Source: Clostridiales bacterium (GTDB lineage Bacteria > Bacillota > Clostridia > Oscillospirales > Oscillospiraceae). Taken from it: a stretch of 5,580 nucleotides of DNA. A program made the translations under genes and the position numbers. The stretch lies in the NCBI GenBank assembly GCA_004557655.1, contig SFGJ01000047.1:1-5580 (forward strand), given 5' to 3'. The notes below the pieces were generated by a model. It did not search any database. It had not been told where the DNA came from and saw only the letters and a program-made list of their open reading frames with translations. Positions 1-5,538 of the stretch are shown here, in pieces (positions within the stretch are counted from its first letter, which is position 1; the number at the start of each line of letters is the position of its first letter).

Positions 1-45
1 AGTATGATTCTGCCGAAAATTGTCTATCTGGACACAGCAAAAGAG

Positions 46-84
46 AGCCTTTTCAAAACAAAAATTGAAAAGGCTTGGATTTTT
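46..84 (+). terminator. Rho-independent terminator of an upstream gene
   Basis: A perfect 11-bp inverted repeat, AGCCTTTTCAA (46-56) and TTGAAAAGGCT (65-75), encloses an 8-base A-rich loop. It is followed, after GGA, by five T residues at 80-84. The orientation of the T run points to transcription on the + strand, ending a gene that lies mostly or wholly outside the window. It also separates the operon from upstream transcription, so the operon should have its own promoter between about 85 and 180. Confidence 0.75.
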
Positions 85-150
85 GCGCTGTTTTGCAGGC
101 TGGTAGCGGTATACCTCATAGGCAAGCTCTCGTGCTGGCAAAACGACTGC

Positions 151-170
151 AACATAATGCGGATTATGTT
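151..170. promoter_or_regulatory. Palindrome before the operon, possible operator
   Basis: AACATAAT (151-158) and ATTATGTT (163-170) are perfect 8-base inverted arms around a GCGG centre. The palindrome lies 16 bases before the Shine-Dalgarno of the SPFH gene. There is no T run after it, and the stem would be AT-rich and weak as RNA, so a binding site for a dimeric regulator fits better than a terminator. CATAAT inside the left arm could also serve as a -10 box, in which case a bound protein would overlap the promoter. No regulator gene is in the window. Confidence 0.4.
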
Positions 171-199
171 TTGGGCAATTTTATGTGGAGGGAATGTTT

Positions 200-1336
200 A
201 TGGAAAAAATCGCAGATCTCATCAAATACGAGGGGGACAACAGCACCTTCATCTGGAAGCATCCCTGTGAGGACTTTAACAGCATGACGCAGCTGGTGGT
301 CCACGAATCACAGGAAGCAATTTTCTTTATGAACGGCCAGGCCCTGGACCTGTTCGGCCCCGGGCGCTACACGCTGGAAACGGAGAACATCCCCAAAATC
401 GGCAAGCTGCTGAATCGGGCCACCGGCGACACCTCCCCCTTCCACTGCGAGGTCTACTTCATCAATAAGACCGAGCAAATGTCGGTGAAATGGGGCACGG
501 ACAGCAAGGTGCAGTACATTGAGCCCACCTACGGCTTCCCGCTTTCCATCGGTGCCAGCGGCGAAATGAGCCTGCGGGTGGAGGACAGCCGCAAGCTGCT
601 GGTGAAGCTGGTGGGCACGGAGAATTTCCTGGGTCAGCAGAAGCTGGTGGGCTTTTTCCGGGCATTTCTCATGACCCGGGTCAAGACCTACATCGCCCAG
701 GTGATGAAGTCCAGCGCCATCAATATTTTTGAAATTGATGAGCATCTCACCACATTTTCCGAGAGCATCCATAAGCTGCTGATTCCGGACTTCGCTGACT
801 ACGGCGTGGCGCTGGAGCGGTTCTTTGTCACCACCATTGTCAAACCTGACGGCGATAAGCAGTACGAGAAATTCAAGGAGCTGCATTTCCGCCAGTATGC
901 CGACATTGCCGAGGCAAAGCTCCGCCAGCAGACGGACCTAATCTATGCCCAGACGGAGGCCCAAAAGGTGGTCATCGACTCCCAGGCCCAGGCCACCAAG
1001 CGGGCCCAGGAGGGCTACACCTACGCCCAGGAGCGTGGCTTCGATGTGGCAGAAAAGGTGGCGCAGAACGAGGCCGTGGGGCAGTTCACCAACATGGGTG
1101 TTGGCCTGGGCACCATGGCGGGCGTGGGCGGCGCAGTGGGCGGTGTGGTAGGAAATGCCGTAAACGGAGCCATGCAGGCAGCGGCGGAGCCTCCCGCCCC
1201 GGCGGCACAGCCCGCAGACGAGATGGCGGCCTTCAAGGCAAAGGTGGAGAAGCTGGGCATTATGAAGGAATCCGGCCTCATTACCGACGAGGAATTTGCC
1301 GCCATGAAGGCCGAGCTGCTGAAAAATATTTTGTGA
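200..1336 (+). CDS. SPFH domain protein with C-terminal SHOCT motif (YdjI-like)
   Basis: The protein has 378 residues. SPFH (stomatin/prohibitin/flotillin/HflKC) proteins form oligomers at membranes that organise partner proteins; this one has no transmembrane helix or signal peptide, so it would be recruited by a partner. The N-terminal part, about residues 28-240, fits the SPFH family often named virion core protein/YdjI: VVHESQEAIFFMNGQ, then FGPGRYTLET and a late RFFVTTI strand. Residues about 233-288 are Ala/Gln/Glu-rich and probably coiled coil. Residues about 299-330 are a Gly/Ala-rich stretch, 331-340 are Pro/Ala-rich, and about 346-378 form a SHOCT-type end (KLGIMKESGLITDEEF). The start at 200 is chosen because GGAGGG (187-192) sits 7 bases upstream; GTG at 185 and ATG at 194 lie in or next to that site. 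It is first in the operon. Family identity is fairly sure; the role in this locus is inference. Confidence 0.88.
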   Translation: MEKIADLIKYEGDNSTFIWKHPCEDFNSMTQLVVHESQEAIFFMNGQALDLFGPGRYTLETENIPKIGKLLNRATGDTSPFHCEVYFINKTEQMSVKWGTDSKVQYIEPTYGFPLSIGASGEMSLRVEDSRKLLVKLVGTENFLGQQKLVGFFRAFLMTRVKTYIAQVMKSSAINIFEIDEHLTTFSESIHKLLIPDFADYGVALERFFVTTIVKPDGDKQYEKFKELHFRQYADIAEAKLRQQTDLIYAQTEAQKVVIDSQAQATKRAQEGYTYAQERGFDVAEKVAQNEAVGQFTNMGVGLGTMAGVGGAVGGVVGNAVNGAMQAAAEPPAPAAQPADEMAAFKAKVEKLGIMKESGLITDEEFAAMKAELLKNIL

Positions 1337-1351
1337 TAGGGGGAAAGACCG

Positions 1352-2050
1352 ATGAAAAAGAATTTCAAGTCCTATGCGCTGATTTGGGCGATTTTCCTGG
1401 TGGCGTTCAATATCATAGTCTTTTTAGTCCGGCCCATCATTCCGGGCTACGAGATCCATTATGATCTGCGGTTTTGGATCGCGTGGCTGTTTGTGATGGC
1501 CGCGTTTGTAGGGAATCTCCTGTGCGCGAACAAGGCGTTCCAGGCGGAGAATCTGGAAAAGCTGTTTTACAAGGTACCGCTGATCTCAGTCAGCTACCGG
1601 GGCCTGATCGGAATGCTGGTGCTGGGCGGGGCGCTGATGCTGATCCCCAACTGCCCGGCGTGGATCGCAGCCATTGTGTGCGTAGCCATTGCCGCTTTTA
1701 CGGCGGTGGCTGTAGTCAAAGCCGATTGGGCCGGGGAGACCGTCAGCGCCACCCACGAGAAGGTCAAGGCGCAGACGCAGTTCATAAAGCTGCTGACGGT
1801 GGACGCCGAGACGCTGCTGGGCAAGGCCAAGACCCCGGATGCCAAAATCGCGGCCAAGAAAGTCTATGAGGCGCTGCGGTATTCCGACCCTATGAGCAGC
1901 GAAGCGCTGGGCGAGATCGAGGCAGAGCTGGCGGAGAAATTCAGGGCATTGGAAGCCGCCGTGACTGCTGACCAAGGCGTGACAGAGGCAGCGGAGAGCC
2001 TGCTGGAAACCCTGGCGGAGCGGAATAGAAAGTGTAAGGCGATGAAGTAG
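1352..2050 (+). CDS. Four-helix membrane protein with helical cytoplasmic tail, unknown function
   Basis: The protein has 232 residues. Four hydrophobic segments are visible at about 8-27, 41-59, 84-99 and 103-122, in two hairpins joined by a charged loop (60-76). The N-terminal MKKNFKS and the lysines after helix 4 suggest both ends are cytoplasmic. Residues about 133-232 are hydrophilic, rich in Ala, Glu, Lys and Leu, and look helical or coiled; no catalytic motif is apparent. The start is supported by AGGGGG (1338-1343) eight bases upstream. The gap to the SPFH gene is 15 bases and to the TIR gene 12, so the three are probably translated from one message. A membrane anchor for the SPFH protein is the simplest reading, by analogy with YdjH in the B. 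subtilis ydjGHI group. A distant link to XpaC-type proteins is possible, but I cannot show it. Composition is GC-rich like the SPFH gene. Confidence 0.82.
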   Translation: MKKNFKSYALIWAIFLVAFNIIVFLVRPIIPGYEIHYDLRFWIAWLFVMAAFVGNLLCANKAFQAENLEKLFYKVPLISVSYRGLIGMLVLGGALMLIPNCPAWIAAIVCVAIAAFTAVAVVKADWAGETVSATHEKVKAQTQFIKLLTVDAETLLGKAKTPDAKIAAKKVYEALRYSDPMSSEALGEIEAELAEKFRALEAAVTADQGVTEAAESLLETLAERNRKCKAMK

Positions 2051-2062
2051 GGGGGAGTATCG

Positions 2063-2488
2063 ATGGAAAAATATAGTGTTTTTGTTTCACATTCTTCACA
2101 GGATAAAATTAGTTTCGTTGATGACCTGGTAAAAGAAATTAAATCTCTTGGTATAAGTGTTTTTTATGATACAGATGTGATTGGCTGGGGCGATAATCTT
2201 AAAGAGAAAATTGATTGTGGACTAAAGAGTTGCAAACTGGCGGTAATCGTTATATCTCCAAGTTATTTTGACCGTGAATGGACAGAGTACGAAATTCAAA
2301 AATTATTGGATCGACAGGATTCTGAAGGTGGAAAGCTCATTATGCCAATACTATACAAAGTAAATAAGGAAGAACTTGTTAAGCACTATCCCTCGCTTAA
2401 GTATATTGTTTTCAAATATGCTAAGAGTCAAAGTCGAAGCAAACTCGCTCTGGAACTAAAGAAAGAATTGGATAAAAAAGCAAGTTAA
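2063..2488 (+). CDS. Stand-alone TIR domain protein
   Basis: The 141 residues are essentially one TIR domain. Bacterial TIR domains commonly cleave NAD+ to nicotinamide and ADP-ribose or cyclic ADP-ribose products, acting as toxins or signal makers in antiphage systems such as Thoeris. Visible motifs are strand A/box 1 YSVFVSHSSQDK (4-15), a GISVFYD strand (30-36), the WGDNLKEKI loop and helix (42-50), the hydrophobic strand LAVIVISPSYF (59-69), and W73-x3-E77, which matches the position of the catalytic Glu in TIR NADases. The C-terminus is lysine-rich; there is no membrane segment or fused sensor. The Shine-Dalgarno is GGGGGAG (2051-2057), five bases before ATG. The gene is clearly more AT-rich than its neighbours (18 of 60 G+C at 2101-2160), suggesting later arrival. 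It follows the membrane gene by 12 bases and precedes gene 4 by 26. TIR identity is firm; enzymatic activity is inferred. Confidence 0.9.
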   Translation: MEKYSVFVSHSSQDKISFVDDLVKEIKSLGISVFYDTDVIGWGDNLKEKIDCGLKSCKLAVIVISPSYFDREWTEYEIQKLLDRQDSEGGKLIMPILYKVNKEELVKHYPSLKYIVFKYAKSQSRSKLALELKKELDKKAS

Positions 2489-2514
2489 TATGAAATATGG
2501 ATGGTGATTCAAAA

Positions 2515-4785
2515 ATGACAATCTTCAAATGCAAAATGTGCGGTGGGACGCTGGAATTTAACCCCGGCGACACCGTGGCTGTGTGCGATAGCTGCGGCAC
2601 CAAGCAGACCCTGCCCAAGCTGGACGATGACCGGCGGGCCAATCTCTATGACCGGGCCAACCACTTCCGCCGCAGCAACGAGTACGACAAGGCCATGGGC
2701 ATTTACGAGCAGATTTTGGCCGAGGACAACACCGATGCCGAGGCCTACTGGTCCCTGGTCCTGTGCCGCTACGGCATCGAGTATGTGGAGGATCCCGCCA
2801 CCCACAGGCGCGTGCCCACGGTGAACCGGGCGCAGTTTACCTCCATCTTTGACGACGACAACTATAAGTCCGCCCTGCACTATGCCGATGCCGCCCAGCG
2901 GGAGGTCTACGAATCCGAGGCCAAGGCCATCAACGAGATTCAAAAGGGCATCCTGGCCATTTCCCAAAAGGAACAGCCCTTTGATGTGTTCATCTGCTAC
3001 AAGGAGACGGACGCCAGTGGCCGCCGCACCCCGGATAGTGTGCTGGCCAACGACCTGTACCACCAGCTCACTCAGGAGGGCTTCAAGGTGTTCTTTGCCC
3101 GCATCACCCTGGAGGACAAGCTGGGCACTGCCTACGAGCCGTACATATTCGCCGCCCTCAACAGCGCCAAGGTCATGGTGGTGCTGGGCACCAAGCCGGA
3201 GTATTTTAACGCCGTTTGGGTGAAAAACGAGTGGAGCCGCTACCTGGCGCTGGTGAAAAACAGCGGTGGTAAGAAGATGCTGATTCCCGCCTACAAGGAT
3301 ATGGACCCCTATGATCTGCCGGAGGAGTTTTCCCACCTGCAGGCCCAGGACATGGGCAAGCTGGGCTTCATGCAGGACCTGATCCGGGGCATCAAGAAGA
3401 TTATTTCTGCCGATGCGCCGAAAGCGGCGGCGAAGGAGACCGTTGTGGTAAGCGGCGGCAATGCAGCCGTGGAGCCGCTTTTGAAGCGTGCCTTTATGTT
3501 CCTGGAGGACGGCAACTGGCAGGAGGCGGACACCTACTGTGAAAAGGTGCTGGACCAGGACCCGGAAAACGCCCAGGCGTATTTGGGGAAGCTGATGGCG
3601 CAGCTACATATTGCTACGAAAGAGGAACTGCCGAATTGCGCCACGGAACTGACGCAAAATGACAATTATCAAAAGGCGCTCCGATTTGCAGATGATGCGC
3701 TGCACACGATGCTGACGGAAGCGGACGAGCATATCCGCCTGCATAATCTGCACACCGCCTACGAAAATGCGAAACAGCAAATGGAAACTGCCTCCAACGA
3801 GCTTGAATTCAATCATGTTGCTGAGCTGTTTTCCGGCATCGGCGGTTTTGAGGATGCCGACGAGTTGCGAGAAGAATGCATTCGCCGGGCAGGAGATTGT
3901 ATGAAAGACGAGATGTATTATTCTGCCAAGGAAAAGATGGACGCTGGTCGGTATAAGGATGCCATTGAAGAATTCGGCTCTGTTTCAAATTGGAAAGACG
4001 CACAGGAGCTTATCAGCATTTGCCAGCAGAAAGACGGCGAAAAGACAATCGCCCTAAAAAAGCGCAGAAAAAAGATATATAGACTTGCCGCTATGGCTGC
4101 ATTGGTCATAGTTGCGGTCATAGTTGCTTCCTCAATTATCAGCTATACCGGAAATCTTCAGAAGGCAAAAGACGCTGTTTCTGATAAAGCAGTCGGGTAT
4201 AGTATATCGTTTGGAACGTATAGGAAGAACTACGACAGTGAAGAGAAAGAGCCGATTAAGTGGGGCGTGTTGGCAAAGGAAGATGATCGAATTTTAGTTA
4301 TAAGCGATAAACTCATCGATGTCCAACCCTACAATAAAGATGGTACGGATGCAACATGGGAAACTTGTTCTCTCCGCAAGTGGCTAAATGGTTCATTCTT
4401 AAAAAGTGCTTTTAATTCGGGAGAACAGAAATTAATTCTAAAGACAGATGTTCCCGCAGATAAGAGTTATCAATTCGATACCGATCCGGGAAATGACACG
4501 AAGGACAAAGTCTTTCTATTAAGCGAAGCGGAATACAAACAATATCTATCCTCCTCGGCTTATAGAAGCTGCAATTTTACGAATTATGCAGGGTTAAAAG
4601 CCAAATTTAGTGACAGTGATTTTGGTAGAGAAAGAAATAGCTTTCACGAGTGGTGGCTGAGAGGTCCGGGAAAATCATCTGAGTGGGCAGCAGTTGCATA
4701 CACAGAAGCTTCAGGAATGAGTGATAGTTATGTTGAAAAAGTATATACTGGCGTCCGTCCTGCCATGTGGCTTAGCCTAAAATGA
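2515..4785 (+). CDS. Zinc ribbon-TIR-TPR transmembrane protein with external DUF6273 domain
   Basis: The protein has 756 residues. Domains in order: a zinc ribbon with C6, C9, C24 and C27; a TPR-like region at about 40-130; a TIR domain at about 155-296 with box 1 PFDVFICYKETD and W235-x3-E239 at the NADase catalytic position; a linker; a second copy of the TPR-like region at about 320-400; helical repeats at about 436-505; a basic KKRRKK patch (515-520); one membrane helix at about 524-544; and a C-terminal DUF6273-type domain at about 562-756 with TWETCSLRKWLN (614-625), WWLRGPG (713-719) and GVRPAMW (746-752). The positive patch before the helix predicts N-terminus inside and DUF6273 outside, a receptor-like topology. 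The start at 2515 is preferred over 2497 because GGTGAT (2503-2508) lies six bases upstream and the protein then begins just before the zinc ribbon, as in similar proteins. Composition shifts from GC-rich to AT-rich after about 3600 and again after about 4200. The ligand of DUF6273 and the activity of TIR are unknown. Confidence 0.9.
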   Translation: MTIFKCKMCGGTLEFNPGDTVAVCDSCGTKQTLPKLDDDRRANLYDRANHFRRSNEYDKAMGIYEQILAEDNTDAEAYWSLVLCRYGIEYVEDPATHRRVPTVNRAQFTSIFDDDNYKSALHYADAAQREVYESEAKAINEIQKGILAISQKEQPFDVFICYKETDASGRRTPDSVLANDLYHQLTQEGFKVFFARITLEDKLGTAYEPYIFAALNSAKVMVVLGTKPEYFNAVWVKNEWSRYLALVKNSGGKKMLIPAYKDMDPYDLPEEFSHLQAQDMGKLGFMQDLIRGIKKIISADAPKAAAKETVVVSGGNAAVEPLLKRAFMFLEDGNWQEADTYCEKVLDQDPENAQAYLGKLMAQLHIATKEELPNCATELTQNDNYQKALRFADDALHTMLTEADEHIRLHNLHTAYENAKQQMETASNELEFNHVAELFSGIGGFEDADELREECIRRAGDCMKDEMYYSAKEKMDAGRYKDAIEEFGSVSNWKDAQELISICQQKDGEKTIALKKRRKKIYRLAAMAALVIVAVIVASSIISYTGNLQKAKDAVSDKAVGYSISFGTYRKNYDSEEKEPIKWGVLAKEDDRILVISDKLIDVQPYNKDGTDATWETCSLRKWLNGSFLKSAFNSGEQKLILKTDVPADKSYQFDTDPGNDTKDKVFLLSEAEYKQYLSSSAYRSCNFTNYAGLKAKFSDSDFGRERNSFHEWWLRGPGKSSEWAAVAYTEASGMSDSYVEKVYTGVRPAMWLSLK
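2638..2904 (+). repeat. TPR-like repeat, copy 1 (protein level, inside gene 4)
   Basis: Residues 42-130 of the large TIR protein precede the TIR domain and match residues 320-400 after it. Shared landmarks are an A-x2-F start, a tyrosine-centred helix (YEQIL against YCEKVL), an acidic turn followed by AxAY (EDNTDAEAY against QDPENAQAY), and D-D/N-N-Y-x2-AL-x-x-AD (DDDNYKSALHYAD). The likeness is clear in protein but I see no long identical DNA, so the duplication is old. Confidence 0.6.
3472..3714 (+). repeat. TPR-like repeat, copy 2 (protein level, inside gene 4)
   Basis: Residues 320-400 repeat the module of residues 42-130: AFMFLEDGNWQEADTYCEKV aligns with the first helix pair, and QNDNYQKALRFADDA with DDDNYKSALHYADAA. 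The TIR domain is thus bracketed by two copies of one helical module. After it, residues 436-455 and 484-503 show a shorter F-x6/7-DA-x-EL-x3-C unit twice (FEDADEL, WKDAQEL), typical of helical solenoid repeats in Firmicute proteins. Confidence 0.6.
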
Positions 4786-4837
4786 GTAGTATCCCCGCAA
4801 AACATCTTACTGAAGTATTGTAAAGGAGGACTCACTG

Positions 4838-5035
4838 ATGGAACTAATGGAAGCCATTATGAAAAAAGCCGGAAATAACCCTGATGGTGAGGCATATATA
4901 AAGCCCGGAGATTTCGGGTTTGATTCCAGTTCAGAAGGGACTGAGGAATGCGCCAGCTATTTGAGCGCATTGCCACAAATTAAATGCGTCAAAAAAATTG
5001 GCAAAAACCAATTGAGTGTACATGTTAAACAGTGA
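4838..5035 (+). CDS. Small protein of unknown function, last gene of the operon
   Basis: I do not recognise this 65-residue protein. It has a strong Shine-Dalgarno (AAAGGAGGA, 4822-4830; the GGAGG core ends 8 bases before ATG), which makes it a likely real gene despite its size. The first part is mixed charge with a short helix (MELMEAIMKKAG), the middle is acidic and Gly/Ser-rich (GDFGFDSSSEGTEE), and the end (residues about 48-65) is basic with alternating hydrophobic residues that suggest beta strands. It has two cysteines (C38, C50), no membrane segment and no signal peptide. It starts 52 bases after the large TIR protein with no terminator between, so it is probably co-transcribed. Possible roles are an accessory or regulatory partner of the TIR proteins, or an unrelated passenger; the sequence does not decide. 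Confidence 0.65.
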   Translation: MELMEAIMKKAGNNPDGEAYIKPGDFGFDSSSEGTEECASYLSALPQIKCVKKIGKNQLSVHVKQ

Positions 5036-5054
5036 AAGCACATATCACTTTATA

Positions 5055-5094
5055 GCAACCCCGGGGCACTGCGACGCAGTGCCCCGGGCGTTGT
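5055..5094 (+). terminator. GC-rich hairpin closing the operon
   Basis: Arms CCCGGGGCACTGC (5060-5072) and GCAGTGCCCCGGG (5076-5088) are perfectly complementary over 13 bp around a GAC loop. The stem continues as CAAC (5056-5059) with GTTG (5090-5093) past a single bulged C at 5089. It begins 20 bases after the stop of the small gene. The tail has only scattered T residues (GTTGTTAC), so it is a strong stem with a weak T tract: a likely terminator or 3' stabiliser, possibly active in both directions. Confidence 0.6.
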
Positions 5095-5140
5095 TACATG
5101 GCATATTTTCTTGCTAACACTCACCCTTTATTCACCTTGC

Positions 5141-5156
5141 CTTGCGGTGGCGCAAG
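5141..5156. repeat. Short inverted repeat
   Basis: CTTGCG (5141-5146) and CGCAAG (5151-5156) pair around GTGG. It lies between the two larger hairpins. No T run follows, and no function can be assigned; it may be part of a degenerate element end. Confidence 0.3.
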
Positions 5157-5163
5157 CTGTTTA

Positions 5164-5192
5164 GAGCGGACTACCTATTTGGTAGTCCGCTC
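5164..5192 (-). terminator. Terminator-like hairpin after the tnpV remnant
   Basis: GAGCGGACTACC (5164-5175) and GGTAGTCCGCTC (5181-5192) form a perfect 12-bp stem with a 5-base loop. Read on the - strand it starts three bases after the tnpV stop codon, the usual place for that gene's terminator. The T tract beyond it on the - strand is poor (TAAACAGC), so termination may be inefficient. Confidence 0.55.
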
Positions 5193-5195
5193 CAT

Positions 5196-5484
5196 TTACG
5201 CATATATCAGTTCGCTGTTTGTTATTTCTGCTACTCTATTGCGAATGCTGTTCATCTTTCGTATCCACTCCATTGAATTGGCTGCTTTCAGCTGCTCGGT
5301 CACACCTTCGCGCTCTGCCATCTGCTTTACAAGACGCTCGAACATTTCCTCCGCCTGTCGGTCGATGTCAACATATCCCGATATATGCCTGTTCTTCTTC
5401 CGGCAGTTCCAGACAAGGCAAGTAATAGTCGCCCTGCAATTCGTACCACAGTCCGTTGTTTTCATCAAATTTGTATTTTTTCAC
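5196..5484 (-). pseudogene. tnpV: TnpV-family transposon protein, internal deletion and frameshift
   Basis: TnpV is a small protein of unknown function carried by Tn4451-type and related clostridial mobilizable elements. Reading the - strand from a GTG start at 5484 gives KKYKFDENNGLWYELQGDYY and then LPEEEQAYIGI, the typical TnpV N-terminus, but a stop follows at 5370-5368 after 38 residues. From about 5375 another frame continues as YVDIDRQAEEMFERLVKQM and ends with NSELIYA, the typical TnpV C-terminus. The middle segment that normally follows IGIW, up to the YLADIDRQ region, is missing. I estimate about 25 residues lost, with a frame change at the junction (about 5369-5376). A good Shine-Dalgarno (AAGGAGGT, 5500-5493) remains before the GTG. 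The 38-residue N-terminal peptide could still be made, but the full protein cannot. A sequencing error alone would not explain the missing segment. Confidence 0.82.
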
Positions 5485-5508
5485 AATTCTTGACCTCCTT
5501 ATGCCTAC

Positions 5509-5538
5509 ATTGTAGCAAAAGGTAATCTCATTTACGAA
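5509..5538 (-). promoter_or_regulatory. Candidate promoter of the tnpV remnant
   Basis: On the - strand, TACAAT (5514-5509) is a good -10 box with an upstream TG one base away (TGCTACAAT), an extended -10. The matching -35 is weak: TTCGTA (5538-5533), 18 bases upstream, shares only three positions with TTGACA. The box lies 24 bases before the GTG start and is followed by the Shine-Dalgarno at 5500-5493. CTACATTGTAG (5505-5515) around the -10 is itself a short palindrome. Confidence 0.45.

Larger units (their letters stand above)
1..199. other. Intergenic leader before the operon
   Basis: I see no convincing gene here. Frame 1 stays open to 270 and frame 3 to 66, but no start in them has a good ribosome binding site, and both readings run through a terminator-like hairpin. 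A stop codon at 5-7 (frame 2) could be the end of an upstream gene. The stretch holds the terminator at 46-84, a palindrome at 151-170 and the Shine-Dalgarno of the first gene at 187-192. I could not find a good -35/-10 pair: TTGCAG at 93-98 and CATAAT at 153-158 are the best partial boxes, and neither has a correctly spaced partner. Confidence 0.6.

Noticed and set aside
4..270. 88-codon open frame covering the leader
   Set aside because: It reads through a terminator-like hairpin and into the SPFH gene in another frame, has no ribosome binding site, and its product resembles no protein I know.
308..886. 192-codon open frame on the - strand across the SPFH gene
   Set aside because: It is antisense to a clear SPFH coding region. 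Its His/Leu/Gln-rich composition is typical of the reverse strand of GC-rich genes.
2509..3336. 275-codon open frame on the - strand across the large TIR gene
   Set aside because: It is a reverse-strand shadow of a conserved zinc-ribbon/TIR coding region, with biased Gly/Val/Leu/His content and no family resemblance.
2063..4785. Thoeris system
   Set aside because: Two TIR proteins are present, but there is no ThsA-type partner (SIR2-SLOG, Macro or other NAD-signal receptor) in the window.
5098..5493. 131-codon open frame on the + strand opposite tnpV
   Set aside because: It has no ribosome binding site, its start lies on the shoulder of a terminator-like hairpin, and most of it is the antisense of the recognisable tnpV remnant.
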